Shown piece by piece: positions 23,922 to 32,904 of a stretch of DNA of 64,000 nt. The number at the start of each line of letters is the position of its first letter. The first letter of the stretch is position 1. The stretch lies in assembly GCF_017877055.1 (NCBI RefSeq), contig NZ_JAGIPG010000002.1, positions 248,001 to 312,000 on the forward strand, in the 5' to 3' direction. The notes below the pieces were generated by a model that did no database searches, was not told where the DNA came from, and saw only the letters and a list, made by a program, of their open reading frames with translations. A program made the position numbers and the translations under genes. The DNA is from Neorhizobium galegae (lineage in GTDB: Bacteria; Pseudomonadota; Alphaproteobacteria; Rhizobiales; Rhizobiaceae).

Positions 23922-24524
23922 TCATTGGGTGGCGATGCGTACGGTCCGCGGCAGGCACAACAGGTTTTTGCCGGCCGTCAGGATGACATCGACGCCGCGC
24001 GGGAAGAGCGCCCGGTTGTCGGCCCAGAGCCGCGGAAAGACTTCCGGCAGGCCCTTCACCATGACGGCGCTCGCGTGCGGAATGCCAGGACCGGTCAGCG
24101 TCAGCGGCAGGCCTTCGCCAAGTGCCGCGACCTCGATCACCAACGTCGTCGAGCGGTCGGGATATTCCTGAGTACCGGCCGAGAACAGGCCGAACGACGC
24201 GAGCGTTGCGCCGGCCTCCACGAAAGCTAAGCGGGCCTCGGCCTTTTCGCGGGTGATCGGCGCGCCGGTGTGGAAGCCGATCCATTCGCCGACGGCCGAT
24301 TTGAAAAGGCCCGCACTCAGCCATACGGGCGTTTCATGGTCGCAGAGGGTCACGGCGATCGCCCCGGCCGCTCCTCCAAGCGGTTCCGGCTGGCCGACAT
24401 CCGGTCCGACGGTACGGATGGTTCCGGGACGGGCCATGCTGTCCATGAGCATGCGGAACACGTCCTGGGATTCGAAGACCGGCTCTCTGAACCCGCCGGA
24501 AAGCGCTTGCGTCTTGATGTTCAT
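23922..24524 (-). CDS. phnH: C-P lyase core subunit PhnH
   Basis: 200-aa subunit, a PLP-transferase-like fold without cofactor site, that forms the core complex with PhnG, PhnI and PhnJ. Family features: GGFREPVFESQDVFRMLMDS at the N-terminus and the closing GVDVILTAGKNLLCLPRTV. Its start overlaps the phnG stop by one base (TGATG). Confidence 0.95.
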   Translation of the reverse strand: MNIKTQALSGGFREPVFESQDVFRMLMDSMARPGTIRTVGPDVGQPEPLGGAAGAIAVTLCDHETPVWLSAGLFKSAVGEWIGFHTGAPITREKAEARLAFVEAGATLASFGLFSAGTQEYPDRSTTLVIEVAALGEGLPLTLTGPGIPHASAVMVKGLPEVFPRLWADNRALFPRGVDVILTAGKNLLCLPRTVRIATQ

Positions 24525-24997
24525 CAGTCGTCCCCCCGTACCATGGTGAAGAAATCGACGCGGGTTGCGGCCGTCTCCTCCGCCTTCTGTTTATCTTCCG
24601 CTGCGATGCGCTGCTCGATCCGGTCGAGCAACGCGGCCTCCACGAAATCGCGCGTGCCCGCCTCCTGCCAGAGTGCGTCGAAGACGGCTGCGAGCCGGAC
24701 ATTGTCCTTCGCGGTGCCGAGCGCCTGCGCATGCCCGGCGGTACCGGATGCCAGGAGCACCGTCGCACGCGTCACCGTCGCCTCCCCGAGATTGAAGGGT
24801 GCGCCACCGCCGCCGATGCGGCCGCGCACCATCACCAGTCCGGTCTCGGGCCCACGCACCGGCCTGACCTCCGGTTTGGTCGGAAGCTTCTCCCAGGCGG
24901 CACGCAGGTCGTTCGTCGTCGCGCGCGCAAGCAGCCCAGCGGCGCGGCGTCGCGCGGCGATTTCTGCATTCGGCTCGATTTGTTTCGCCAGGTCCAT
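24524..24997 (-). CDS. phnG: C-P lyase core subunit PhnG
   Basis: 157-aa subunit of the PhnGHIJ complex. The ATG at 24997 was chosen (MDLAKQIEPNAEIAARRRA) because AGGAGC lies nine bases upstream. Conserved parts include MVRGRIGGGGAPFNLGEATVTRA and the DFFTMVRGDD end. First gene of the minus-strand phn operon, divergent from phnF with an 85-base control region. Confidence 0.95.
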   Translation of the reverse strand: MDLAKQIEPNAEIAARRRAAGLLARATTNDLRAAWEKLPTKPEVRPVRGPETGLVMVRGRIGGGGAPFNLGEATVTRATVLLASGTAGHAQALGTAKDNVRLAAVFDALWQEAGTRDFVEAALLDRIEQRIAAEDKQKAEETAATRVDFFTMVRGDD

Positions 24998-25013
24998 TTG
25001 CCAAGCTCCTAAA

Positions 25014-25031
25014 TGTCTATTGATATAGACA
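25014..25031. promoter_or_regulatory. Inverted repeat in phnG-phnF gap, candidate PhnF operator
   Basis: TGTCTATTGATATAGACA: perfect 7-bp arms TGTCTAT/ATAGACA around four bases, 17 bases before the phnG start. GntR/HutC-type regulators bind inverted repeats of this size. Further weaker repeats (AAGTTA/TAACTT, 25039-25060) lie nearer phnF. Binding by PhnF is inferred. Confidence 0.55.
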
Positions 25032-25082
25032 ACCATACAAGTTATATGTACTACTAACTTCTGGATATAACAAGCGTGTGAC

Positions 25083-25823
25083 ATGGATACGGGGCAGACA
25101 AACGTTCACCGTCAAAACGGCGTGGCACTATGGCGACAGATCGCCGACCGCATTCGCGCCTCGATCGCCAATGGCGATTATGACGCGACCGGCAAGGTGC
25201 CGCCGGAATTCACCCTCGCCGCACAGTTCGGCGTCAACCGACATACGGTGAGGAGCGCGCTTGCCGCCCTCGCTCAGGAGGGTATCGTCCGTTCGGTCCA
25301 GGGGCGCGGCACGCTGATCGAGCGCAAGGAACGGCTGAACTTCCCGATCACGCGGCGGACCCGGTTCAGCGAGGGCATCGGCGATCAGGCGCGGGAAAAG
25401 GAAGGCCTGCTGCTTCATTCGGCGCAGGAACCGGCGTCTGCCGACCTGTCGGCGCGGCTGCGCATTCCTGAAGGCGCCACGGTGATCCGCCTGGAAACGC
25501 TGCGGAAAGCGGATCACCGCCCGGTCTCCCGCTCGACCACCTGGTTTCCGGCCGACCGTTTCGACGGCATCGAGGAAGCCTACAGCAAAAGCGGCTCGAT
25601 CACCGTGGCATTCCGGATGCTCGGCCTTTCGGACTATCTGCGTGTTTCGACGGAGGTGACCGCAACCCACGCGGACGGAGCGGATCTCGCCGACCTGCAG
25701 CTATCGCCGGGAGCCATCATCCTCGTTGCCCGCGCGCTGAACACAGATCCGGACGGCGTGCCGGTGCAATACGCCGTTAGCCGCTTTCCGGCCGACATGG
25801 TGCAGTTCACGATCGAGAATTGA
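25083..25823 (+). CDS. phnF: GntR-family phosphonate regulator PhnF
   Basis: 246-aa regulator of the HutC subfamily. N-terminal winged helix (VALWRQIADRIRASIANG; FGVNRHTVRSALAALAQEG; GRGTLIE) and a C-terminal UTRA-type ligand domain (residues about 95-240). Divergent from phnG across a region with inverted repeats, so it probably represses the operon and itself until a phosphonate or phosphate-limitation signal relieves it. Confidence 0.93.
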   Translation: MDTGQTNVHRQNGVALWRQIADRIRASIANGDYDATGKVPPEFTLAAQFGVNRHTVRSALAALAQEGIVRSVQGRGTLIERKERLNFPITRRTRFSEGIGDQAREKEGLLLHSAQEPASADLSARLRIPEGATVIRLETLRKADHRPVSRSTTWFPADRFDGIEEAYSKSGSITVAFRMLGLSDYLRVSTEVTATHADGADLADLQLSPGAIILVARALNTDPDGVPVQYAVSRFPADMVQFTIEN

Positions 25824-25845
25824 GTTCGCGGGCTTCGCTTGCGTA

Positions 25846-25875
25846 ATTGCAAAATCATAATTATATTTTTGCAAT
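25846..25875. promoter_or_regulatory. Inverted repeat upstream of brnTA, candidate autoregulatory operator
   Basis: ATTGCAAAA (25846-25854) and TTTTGCAAT (25867-25875), perfect 9-bp arms separated by 12 AT-rich bases, ending at the brnT start. BrnA-type antitoxins repress their own promoters; this is the natural site. Confidence 0.5.
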
Positions 25876-26160
25876 GAACCTGATGCGTTTCGAATAGGAT
25901 CGCGCAAAGGCGGCGGCGAATATCAAGAAACACGGCGTCAGCTTCGAGATCGCTGCGCGTGTTTTCGCCGACCCTTTCGTCCTGATCGAGCAGGATCGTA
26001 TCGAAGGTGGTGAGCAGCGTTGCAGGCGTTGGGTTCTGTTGACGGTCTCGCAATTTTGCTCGTTGCTCACACGATCTACGAGGACGAAGAGGACGACGGG
26101 CAAGCTTACGAAGTGATCCGGATCATTTCCGCCCGAAAAGCCGATCCGAAAGACGACGTT
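25874..26160 (+). pseudogene. brnT: Broken BrnT-family toxin (DUF497)
   Basis: Reading from ATG 25874 gives MNLMRFE, then a TAG where the family has Trp (FEWD), then DRAKAAANIKKHGVSFEIAA, the standard BrnT N-terminus. After GGEQR (about 26012) one base is missing. The remaining part continues in another frame as QALGSVDGLAILLVAHT and YEVIRIISARKADPK, the standard BrnT centre and C-terminus. The usual last residues are lost and the frame runs straight into brnA. So there is a premature stop, a frameshift and a damaged 3' end; the ribonuclease toxin should be inactive. Confidence 0.82.
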
Positions 26161-26490
26161 ATGAAGAAGAGCGCTGATATGGTTCGGTACGAGGTCGACA
26201 AGAATAGTCTGCCGCCTCTGACCGACAAGCAGAAAGCCGAGCTGGCGGCTCTGTCGGAGCTTCCGGATGAGCAGATAGATTATCGTGACGTTCCAGGCTG
26301 GACCGACGAACAACTGCAGAATGCGGGGAGGGGACGATTCTATCGCCCCCTGAAACAGCAGATCACGGCCCGGGTGGATGCCGATGTGGTGGACTGGCTC
26401 AAGTCGCAGGGCAAAGGGTATCAGGCCCGCATGAATGCGATCCTCCGCCGGGAAATGCTGGCTTCGCTGAAATCCCAAAAGCGGACCTGA
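26161..26490 (+). CDS. brnA: BrnA-family antitoxin
   Basis: 109-aa ribbon-helix-helix antitoxin. Start at ATG 26161 (MKKSADMVRYEVDKN); the C-terminal DNA-binding part is KQQITARVDADVVDWLKSQG followed by YQARMNAILRREM, the BrnA signature. Appears intact although its toxin partner upstream is broken. It would normally bind BrnT and repress the operon. No strong ribosome-binding site is seen, consistent with coupling to the former toxin frame. Confidence 0.85.
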   Translation: MKKSADMVRYEVDKNSLPPLTDKQKAELAALSELPDEQIDYRDVPGWTDEQLQNAGRGRFYRPLKQQITARVDADVVDWLKSQGKGYQARMNAILRREMLASLKSQKRT

Positions 26491-26493
26491 TTG

Positions 26494-26520
26494 TGTCCGG
26501 CGCTCAATGCGCGCCGGACA
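26494..26520. terminator. Perfect hairpin shared by brnA and gpmA ends
   Basis: TGTCCGGCGC (26494-26503) pairs with GCGCCGGACA (26511-26520). The seven-base loop holds the gpmA stop codon (TCA on this strand). No T-run on either strand. It probably separates the two convergent transcripts or protects their ends. Confidence 0.5.
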
Positions 26521-27139
26521 TGTCGCCGAGAACGTCCTTCGACGCCACGGTCGAGTCCGCCTTCAGCGTGTAGACCATCGGCACGCCGGTCGCGAGATTG
26601 AGCTTCAGGATTTCCTCCTTGCTCAGGCGGTCGAGAACCATCACCAGCGAGCGAAGCGAATTGCCGTGCGCGGCGACGAGGACCTTTTCGCCACGCAGCA
26701 CGCGCGGCAGGATTTCCGTCATGTAATAGGGCCAGACGCGGGCGCCGGTATCGCGCAGGCTCTCGCCGCCAGGCGGCGGAACGTCATAGGAGCGGCGCCA
26801 GATATGCACCTGTTCCTCGCCCCATTTGGCGCGCGCATCATCCTTGTTGAGGCCTGATAGATCGCCGTAGTCGCGCTCGTTGAGGGCCTGGTCGCGGATC
26901 GTCTCGAGATCCGGCTGGCCCACCTTGTCGAGAACGATCTTCAACGTGTCCTGGGCGCGCTTCAACACCGAGGTGAAGGCGATGTCGAATTTTATGCCGG
27001 TTGCGGCAAGCGCTTCGCCGCCAGCCTCGGCTTCCTGAATGCCGAGCGGCGTCAGATCCGGGTCGCGCCAGCCGGTGAAGAGGTTCTTGAGATTCCAGTC
27101 GCTCTGGCCGTGGCGAACGAGGACGAGAGTTCCGCTCAT
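26504..27139 (-). CDS. gpmA: 2,3-bisphosphoglycerate-dependent phosphoglycerate mutase
   Basis: Glycolytic/gluconeogenic enzyme interconverting 3- and 2-phosphoglycerate. Catalytic phospho-His in [10 protein letters not shown] (about residue 9-10), [11 protein letters not shown], and the second His in [12 protein letters not shown]. Length 211 aa, the short alphaproteobacterial form. Start at ATG 27139 after GGAGGAAATC. It follows dapB by 25 bases, so likely one transcript. Confidence 0.95.
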   Translation of the reverse strand: MSGTLVLVRHGQSDWNLKNLFTGWRDPDLTPLGIQEAEAGGEALAATGIKFDIAFTSVLKRAQDTLKIVLDKVGQPDLETIRDQALNERDYGDLSGLNKDDARAKWGEEQVHIWRRSYDVPPPGGESLRDTGARVWPYYMTEILPRVLRGEKVLVAAHGNSLRSLVMVLDRLSKEEILKLNLATGVPMVYTLKADSTVASKDVLGDMSGAH

Positions 27140-27164
27140 GAGATGATTTCCTCCGGGGAGATTT

Positions 27165-27983
27165 TCAGGAAAGCCCGAGCACGTCGAGCATGGAATAGTG
27201 GCCGGGCTTCTTGTCGCGCGCCCAGAGCGCCGCGGCAACTGCGCCGCGGGCGAAGATCGAGCGGTCGCGGGCGCTGTGCGAGAGCGTCACCAGTTCGCCT
27301 TCGCCGGCAAGCACGACGGAATGGTCGCCAACGACCGAGCCGCCGCGCAGCGTCGCAAACCCGATCGTGCCGGCCGGTCGGGCGCCCGTATGGCCGTCGC
27401 GCACACGAACGGACTGGCTTGCGAGATCGATGCCGCGGCCCTGCGCTGCGGCTTCACCGAGCAGCAGCGCCGTGCCGGATGGCGCATCGACCTTGTGCTT
27501 GTGATGCATTTCGAGGATCTCGATATCCCAACCGGCAGCGGGCAAAGCCTTTGCCGCCTGCGCGACGAGCACGCCGAGCAGGTTGACGCCGAGGCTCATA
27601 TTTCCGGACTTGACGACGCGCGCGTGACGGCCGGCCGCTTTGAACTTTTCCTCGTCATCGACCGAGCAGCCGGTCGTACCGACCACGTGGACGATGCGCG
27701 CCTGCGCGGCAAGGACCGAGAACGCGACGCTGGCCGCGGGCGTGGTGAAATCGAGCACACCGTCGGCATCGAGAAAAGCCTTCAGCGGATCGGAGGTTAC
27801 CGGAACGCCAAGAGTCCCGACACCCGCAAGCTCGCCGGCGTCCTTGCCGACGAACGGCGAACCTTCGCGCTGAACGGCCGCGTGCAGCGTCACGCCTGCT
27901 GTTTCATGGATGACCCGGATCATGGCCTGGCCCATCCGGCCCGCAGCACCAACCACCACGAGTTTCATGTCATTTGCGGTCAT
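27165..27983 (-). CDS. dapB: 4-hydroxy-tetrahydrodipicolinate reductase
   Basis: 272-aa cytoplasmic enzyme of the lysine/diaminopimelate pathway. NAD(P)H-binding [13 protein letters not shown] (residues about 9-21), VVGTTGCS, and the catalytic [16 protein letters not shown] (His and Lys) are intact. ATG 27983 chosen ([12 protein letters not shown]); M6 is possible. The 154 bases to glk carry no gene. Confidence 0.95.
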   Translation of the reverse strand: MTANDMKLVVVGAAGRMGQAMIRVIHETAGVTLHAAVQREGSPFVGKDAGELAGVGTLGVPVTSDPLKAFLDADGVLDFTTPAASVAFSVLAAQARIVHVVGTTGCSVDDEEKFKAAGRHARVVKSGNMSLGVNLLGVLVAQAAKALPAAGWDIEILEMHHKHKVDAPSGTALLLGEAAAQGRGIDLASQSVRVRDGHTGARPAGTIGFATLRGGSVVGDHSVVLAGEGELVTLSHSARDRSIFARGAVAAALWARDKKPGHYSMLDVLGLS

Positions 27984-28137
27984 GCTCGGTGCAGTCCTTG
28001 CTTCGTCGGTCGATCTTTTTGAGCGGGTTACAGCTTGTGGCGGCGAGCGTAAAGGCCGCTTCCGCACCGCGCAAGCATCTCTTGCATGCCGTCTCCAGGA
28101 AAACGGGCGTTGCCCGCGACGAGGATATCGGTCCCCA

Positions 28138-29160
28138 CTAGCGTTGCCAGCGGCGGCCATCCATCGAAAGGCCGTAGGCGGAAGGCGTGCGGGCAAAGCT
28201 TGCGAGCCCGGCGAGCGCCGCCTGCGGATGGGTCACCACGAAAGTGGGGATCGTGCCCATCAGCTCCGTATGCGGCGCCTTGTCCTCGAAGGCGGCGCGA
28301 AATTCCGGGCCTTTCAGCGCCGGAACGATCTTTTGCGAGATGCCGCCGGCGAGATAGACGCCGCCGCGCGCCATGAATATCAGCGCCATGTCGCCGGCGA
28401 CCCGGCCGAGATAGGTGGCAAATAGCGAAAGCGTTTCGACGGCCTGGGAATTCGAACGGTTCAGGCCGTGGGCCGTGATATCCGCCGGATCGGAAAACGC
28501 TGGCTGCAGACCGTCGGCCGCGCAGACGGCCTGGTAGATGTTGACGACGCCGCGTCCGCTCAGGATTTCTTCCGCAGAAACGCGGCCCTCGATGCGCTTG
28601 AGGTGCGGAAAGATCTCGAAATCCCGTTCCGAGCGCGGGCCGACATCCACGTGTCCGCCTTCGCCGGGAACCGGAAACCACATGTGCCGGGCATAGACGA
28701 GGCCGGCGACGCCAAGCCCGGTGCCAGGACCGAGCACCACGCGCGACGCCATATGCGGCTCGTTGTTGGGCCCAAGCGTCTCGCGGTATTCGTCGGGCAT
28801 GGCCGCGACGGCAAGCGCCTGGGCTTCGAAATCGTTGACGACCAGCACGTCCTCGAAGCCGAGATCGGCGATCATGCCTTTCGGCCGCACCACCCAGTCG
28901 CAATTGGTCAGATCGATCTCGTCGCCATCGATCGGCCCGGCGATGGCAAGGATCGCCGATCGCGGCTGCACCGAACTCGTGTCGAGCACGATCTTCTGGA
29001 TAGCGTCGTCGATCGTCGCATAGTCGGCGGTGCGCACGTTTGGGAACGGCTTCGGTTCCGCGTAGGCGTCGAGAAGGATGGAGAAGCGGGCGTTGGTGCC
29101 GCCGATATCGCCGATCAGGATCGGAAAGGGCAGCTTGTCGGTCTTCATGGTATCGGCCAT
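28138..29160 (-). CDS. glk: Glucokinase
   Basis: 340-aa ATP-dependent glucose kinase of the bacterial Glk family (ROK-unlike). ATP/phosphate loop [10 protein letters not shown] (about residues 17-26), substrate region [20 protein letters not shown] and GEGGHVDVG. Only eight bases after mgsA, so co-transcribed with it. Confidence 0.94.
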   Translation of the reverse strand: MADTMKTDKLPFPILIGDIGGTNARFSILLDAYAEPKPFPNVRTADYATIDDAIQKIVLDTSSVQPRSAILAIAGPIDGDEIDLTNCDWVVRPKGMIADLGFEDVLVVNDFEAQALAVAAMPDEYRETLGPNNEPHMASRVVLGPGTGLGVAGLVYARHMWFPVPGEGGHVDVGPRSERDFEIFPHLKRIEGRVSAEEILSGRGVVNIYQAVCAADGLQPAFSDPADITAHGLNRSNSQAVETLSLFATYLGRVAGDMALIFMARGGVYLAGGISQKIVPALKGPEFRAAFEDKAPHTELMGTIPTFVVTHPQAALAGLASFARTPSAYGLSMDGRRWQR

Positions 29161-29168
29161 CGGGAAGC

Positions 29169-29549
29169 TTAGTCCTTCTGAAAGTCGATGAGTTTCTCGG
29201 CTGTAGCGCGGTTGAGCGCCATCGGTATGTCATAGACCGTTGCAAGCCGGGTCAGCGCCTTGACGTCGACATCGTGGGGAAGCGCGCTCAAGGGATCGAT
29301 GAAGAAGATAAGCATGTCGACCTCACCGGTAGCGATCATCGCGCCGATCTGTTGGTCGCCGCCGAGCGGGCCGCTCTTCAGCCGCGTCACTTCGAGGCCG
29401 GGGCAGGCATCCTGAACCCGGCCGCCAGTCGTGCCGGTGGCGACGATGCGGAATCGCGAAAGCGCCACCTGGTGATGGCGGGCAAAATCCGCCATGTCGT
29501 CCTTCTTCTGGTCGTGCGCGATCAGCGCGATGCAGGGCTTGGCCGACAT
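29169..29549 (-). CDS. mgsA: Methylglyoxal synthase
   Basis: 126-aa enzyme converting dihydroxyacetone phosphate to methylglyoxal and phosphate, a bypass under sugar-phosphate stress. Conserved [15 protein letters not shown] phosphate site, [12 protein letters not shown] and the catalytic Asp/His region [15 protein letters not shown] are all present. Upstream of glk by eight bases: a pairing of glucose entry and overflow control. Confidence 0.95.
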   Translation of the reverse strand: MSAKPCIALIAHDQKKDDMADFARHHQVALSRFRIVATGTTGGRVQDACPGLEVTRLKSGPLGGDQQIGAMIATGEVDMLIFFIDPLSALPHDVDVKALTRLATVYDIPMALNRATAEKLIDFQKD

Positions 29550-29668
29550 GATTGGGTATCCTCGCCAGAACGATATTCAATCGATTTGTGACGCGTTCTA
29601 GCGTGCCCTTTCGTTCTTGGAAAGGTGGCGGCAAGACCGGCGGTTTCGATTGCCGGCCTTATCCGGAA

Positions 29669-30730
29669 CTATTGCAGCGGACGTGGCGTCGGGATCGGCA
29701 TGTCATCGGAAGCCGGCGGCGGATCGTTGACGATCGCCTCGATAGTCTTTGCCGGTGCCGACGCGGCAGGCTGAGCCGTGTAAGCCACGGCGCTGCCGCC
29801 GAAGGTCGCGTCGTCTTCGGGGCGCGAGGGGGCGGCAAGCACGGCTGCGCAGGCTTTCGGCAGGTCAGAGAGCATGACCTGGCGAGGCTTGACCGGCTTC
29901 TTGTTCGGGTCCGGCTTGGGCGGCGGCGCCCACGGCTCCTTGCTGAACCACCAGGCAAGGGAATTGTCACAGCCGTCGCCCTTGGCGACCGGCGCCTGGC
30001 TCTGACAGCTCGCAGCGCCGGCGGGGCAGTGGATGCGGATATGGAAATGTTCGTCATGGCCGTAGATCGGCCGCACCTTGCCAAGCAGGCTTCGATCACC
30101 CGTCCAGGTCTCGCAAAGCTTCTTCTTGATGGCCGGGTTTACGAAGACCCGCTCCACCTGCGGATAGCTCGCCGCCTGCATGACGACCTTGGCGTGGGTG
30201 CTGGTCCAGCGGCTGGGATCGACGGTCAGGAATTTGCTCTTGTCGAGCATGGAGGTGAACGGCAGGCTTTCGCGTTGCTGCGCACTCAGAGGCTGGGCGG
30301 GCTTCGGCGTGAACCAGATATCGGCGTCGAGGCCGATCTGGTGCGAGGCATGGCCTGTGATCATCGGGCCGCCGCGCGGCTGGGAAATGTCGCCGACCAG
30401 GATGCCGGAACCCCAGCCGAGCCTTGCGGCATCGCCGGAGAACCGTTCGAGCAGTGCGATCATTTCGGGATTGCCCCAGCGGCGGTTGCGCGAGAGGCGC
30501 ATCGCCTGCCAGGTCGGTCCGTCGGTCGGCAACGCCACGGCACCGGACATGCAGCCCTTCGCATAGAAACCGAGCGGTTCCGCCTCCGCCTTGCTGGGGA
30601 GCTTCACTGTACCGAAAAGCTGTTTCGCCGGCGTGCCTTCCTGCGCCGCCACCGGCCCTGTGAAGGCGCCGCAAAGGAAAGCGGTCACCGCCAGCTGCAA
30701 AATTGTACCCGAAATCGATCTCATGCCCAT
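29669..30730 (-). CDS. mepA: Penicillin-insensitive murein endopeptidase (MepA-like)
   Basis: Periplasmic zinc LAS-family peptidase cutting D-Ala-meso-DAP cross-links. Signal peptide at residues about 1-30 (cleavage near GPVAAQ). Zinc-site motifs GHASHQIGLDADIW (about residue 130) and GHDEHFHIRIHCP (about 230) are intact. A Pro-rich C-terminal extension of about 90 residues follows the catalytic domain. ATG 30730 was chosen over a TTG at 30739; ATG 30724 is also possible. Divergent from yejA across about 190 bases. Confidence 0.92.
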   Translation of the reverse strand: MGMRSISGTILQLAVTAFLCGAFTGPVAAQEGTPAKQLFGTVKLPSKAEAEPLGFYAKGCMSGAVALPTDGPTWQAMRLSRNRRWGNPEMIALLERFSGDAARLGWGSGILVGDISQPRGGPMITGHASHQIGLDADIWFTPKPAQPLSAQQRESLPFTSMLDKSKFLTVDPSRWTSTHAKVVMQAASYPQVERVFVNPAIKKKLCETWTGDRSLLGKVRPIYGHDEHFHIRIHCPAGAASCQSQAPVAKGDGCDNSLAWWFSKEPWAPPPKPDPNKKPVKPRQVMLSDLPKACAAVLAAPSRPEDDATFGGSAVAYTAQPAASAPAKTIEAIVNDPPPASDDMPIPTPRPLQ

Positions 30731-30920
30731 CCGCCGCAAATCACCTAATCGCCTCGAATCTACCGTGAAACAGGATTTTGGTGAAATGGAGATGGTGGAA
30801 ACCCTGCCGATTTCCGAAAGATAAACGCCGGATAAAACGGATGTGAGCAGGGCACTCCTGTTTTTCGCCGCCTTTTGTCCTATGCTTCACCGCAACAAAG
30901 AAACTTACATGGGGTAATGC

Positions 30921-32759
30921 ATGCTCTTGGCCCGCCTGAAGGTAGCTTTCGCGATCGCTCTCACTGCGGTGTCTCTCGGGACATCGGCGGCGACAGCCCA
31001 GGAACCGAAATGGCGGCATGGCATGGCCGTTGTCGGTGACCTCAAGCTGCCGGAAGACTTCAAGCAACTCCCCTATGTCGATCTGAATGCGCCGAAGGCC
31101 GGCGAACTGCGCCTCGGCGACGAAGGCACGTTCGACAATCTCAATCTGGTGATCGACCGGGGCGCCGTGGCTTCGGGTGTCAGCCTGATCTACGACACGC
31201 TCATGAAACGGTCGGAGGACGAAGTTTTCGGTACTTACGGCCTTTTGGCAGAGGCCGTGTCCTATCCCGACGACGTGTCTTCGGTGACGTTCCGGTTGCG
31301 GCAGGAGGCGAAATGGGCGGACGGCCAGCCGGTCACTCCGGAGGACGTGATCTTCAGCCTGGCGAAGCTGAAGGAGCACAGTGCCCTCTATTCCGGCTAC
31401 TATCGGCACGTCACGGCTGCTGAAAAGACCGGCGATCGCGAAGTGACCTTCCGCTTCGACGAAAAGAACAACCGCGAACTGCCCTCGATCGTCGGCGATT
31501 TTCCGGTCCTGCCGAAGCACTGGTGGGAAGGCAAGGACGCGCAGGGCAACCAGCGCGATATTTCCCGCACCACCCTGGAGCCGCCGATTGGGTCCGGTCC
31601 TTACAAGATCGGCGCCGTTCAGCCCGGCTCCACCATCCGCTACGAACTGCGCGACGACTATTGGGGTAAGAACCTGCCGATCAATCTCGGCCAACATAAC
31701 TTCCGGACGATCAGCTATACCTATTTTTCGGATGCCGACGTGGAATTCGAGGCGTTCCGGGCAGGCACGATCGACTATCGCCAGGAAAACAGTTCAAGCC
31801 GCTGGGTCACGCGTTATGATTTCGATGCGGTGAAGGACGGGCGGGTAACCAAGGAAGCGCTGACCAATCCCTTCAAGGCCGTCGGCGTCATGCAGGCTTT
31901 CGTGCCGAACATGCGGCGTGACATCTTCAAGGACGCGCGGGTTCGCGAAGCGCTGAACTATGCTTACGACTTCGAGGATCTCAACAAGAACCTTGCCTAT
32001 GGCGGCCTGAAGCGGGTCGACAGCTTCTTCTGGGGCACCGAGCTTGCGTCCTCCGGCCTGCCGCAGGGAAAAGAGCTGGAGATCCTCAACGGATTGAAGG
32101 ATAAGGTTCCGGCGAGGGTGTTCACCACTCCGTACACCAATCCCGTCGGCGGCGACCCGAACAAGGTGCGGGATAACCTGCGCACGGCCATCAGCCTGCT
32201 GAAGGAGGCCGGCTGGGAGCTGAAGGGCAACCGGATGGTCAATGCCAAGACCGGGCAACCCCTGGGCTTCGAAATTCTCTTGAGCAGCCAGTCGCAGGAA
32301 CGCACCGTGATGCCCTATGTGACGAGTCTGAAGAAAATCGGCATCGACGCCCGGCTCCGGATAGTCGACGCGTCGCAATACATCAATCGCATCCGCAGCT
32401 TCGACTACGACATGATGTACGGGGTGTGGGCGCAGACCATGAATCCCGGCAACGAGCAGGCGGACTACTGGGGATCGGCATCCGTCAACCGGCCCGGATC
32501 ACGCAACTATGCCGGCATTGCCGATCCGGCAGTGGATCAGCTCATCAACATGATCACCTTTGCTCAGAACCGGGAGGACCAGGTGGCCGCCGTCAAGGCG
32601 ATGGACCGCGTGCTGCTCGCCAACCACTATGTGGTCCCGATGTTCTATTCCGGCGAAGCAAGGATCGCCTACTGGAACCGCATCACGCATCCGCAGAGAC
32701 TTCCGGAATACAGCATCGGTTTCCCGGAGACCTGGTCGGCCAGAAACCCTGCGAAATAA
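30921..32759 (+). CDS. yejA: Peptide ABC transporter substrate-binding protein (YejA-like)
   Basis: 612-aa periplasmic binding protein of the SBP_bac_5 family. Signal peptide residues 1-26 (cleavage near ATAQ). Matches YejA in its start (KWRHGMAVVGDLKLPEDF) and in WADGQPVTPEDVIFSL. YejABEF takes up microcin C-like peptides in Escherichia coli and contributes to peptide resistance in rhizobia. A 145-base gap without a clear terminator precedes yejB. Confidence 0.93.
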   Translation: MLLARLKVAFAIALTAVSLGTSAATAQEPKWRHGMAVVGDLKLPEDFKQLPYVDLNAPKAGELRLGDEGTFDNLNLVIDRGAVASGVSLIYDTLMKRSEDEVFGTYGLLAEAVSYPDDVSSVTFRLRQEAKWADGQPVTPEDVIFSLAKLKEHSALYSGYYRHVTAAEKTGDREVTFRFDEKNNRELPSIVGDFPVLPKHWWEGKDAQGNQRDISRTTLEPPIGSGPYKIGAVQPGSTIRYELRDDYWGKNLPINLGQHNFRTISYTYFSDADVEFEAFRAGTIDYRQENSSSRWVTRYDFDAVKDGRVTKEALTNPFKAVGVMQAFVPNMRRDIFKDARVREALNYAYDFEDLNKNLAYGGLKRVDSFFWGTELASSGLPQGKELEILNGLKDKVPARVFTTPYTNPVGGDPNKVRDNLRTAISLLKEAGWELKGNRMVNAKTGQPLGFEILLSSQSQERTVMPYVTSLKKIGIDARLRIVDASQYINRIRSFDYDMMYGVWAQTMNPGNEQADYWGSASVNRPGSRNYAGIADPAVDQLINMITFAQNREDQVAAVKAMDRVLLANHYVVPMFYSGEARIAYWNRITHPQRLPEYSIGFPETWSARNPAK

Positions 32760-32904
32760 CGCAATAAGCGCGGACTTGCGCCGCCGACCGGCACCTGTTC
32801 CAAATGAACCCGCATGATTCGCACCGGAAAAGAGGAAAGAGCCATTTGATCGGCATTGGGATATGCGGTGAGACAAGCCCCGTGGCCGCGGGCAGGGAGC
32901 TCTG

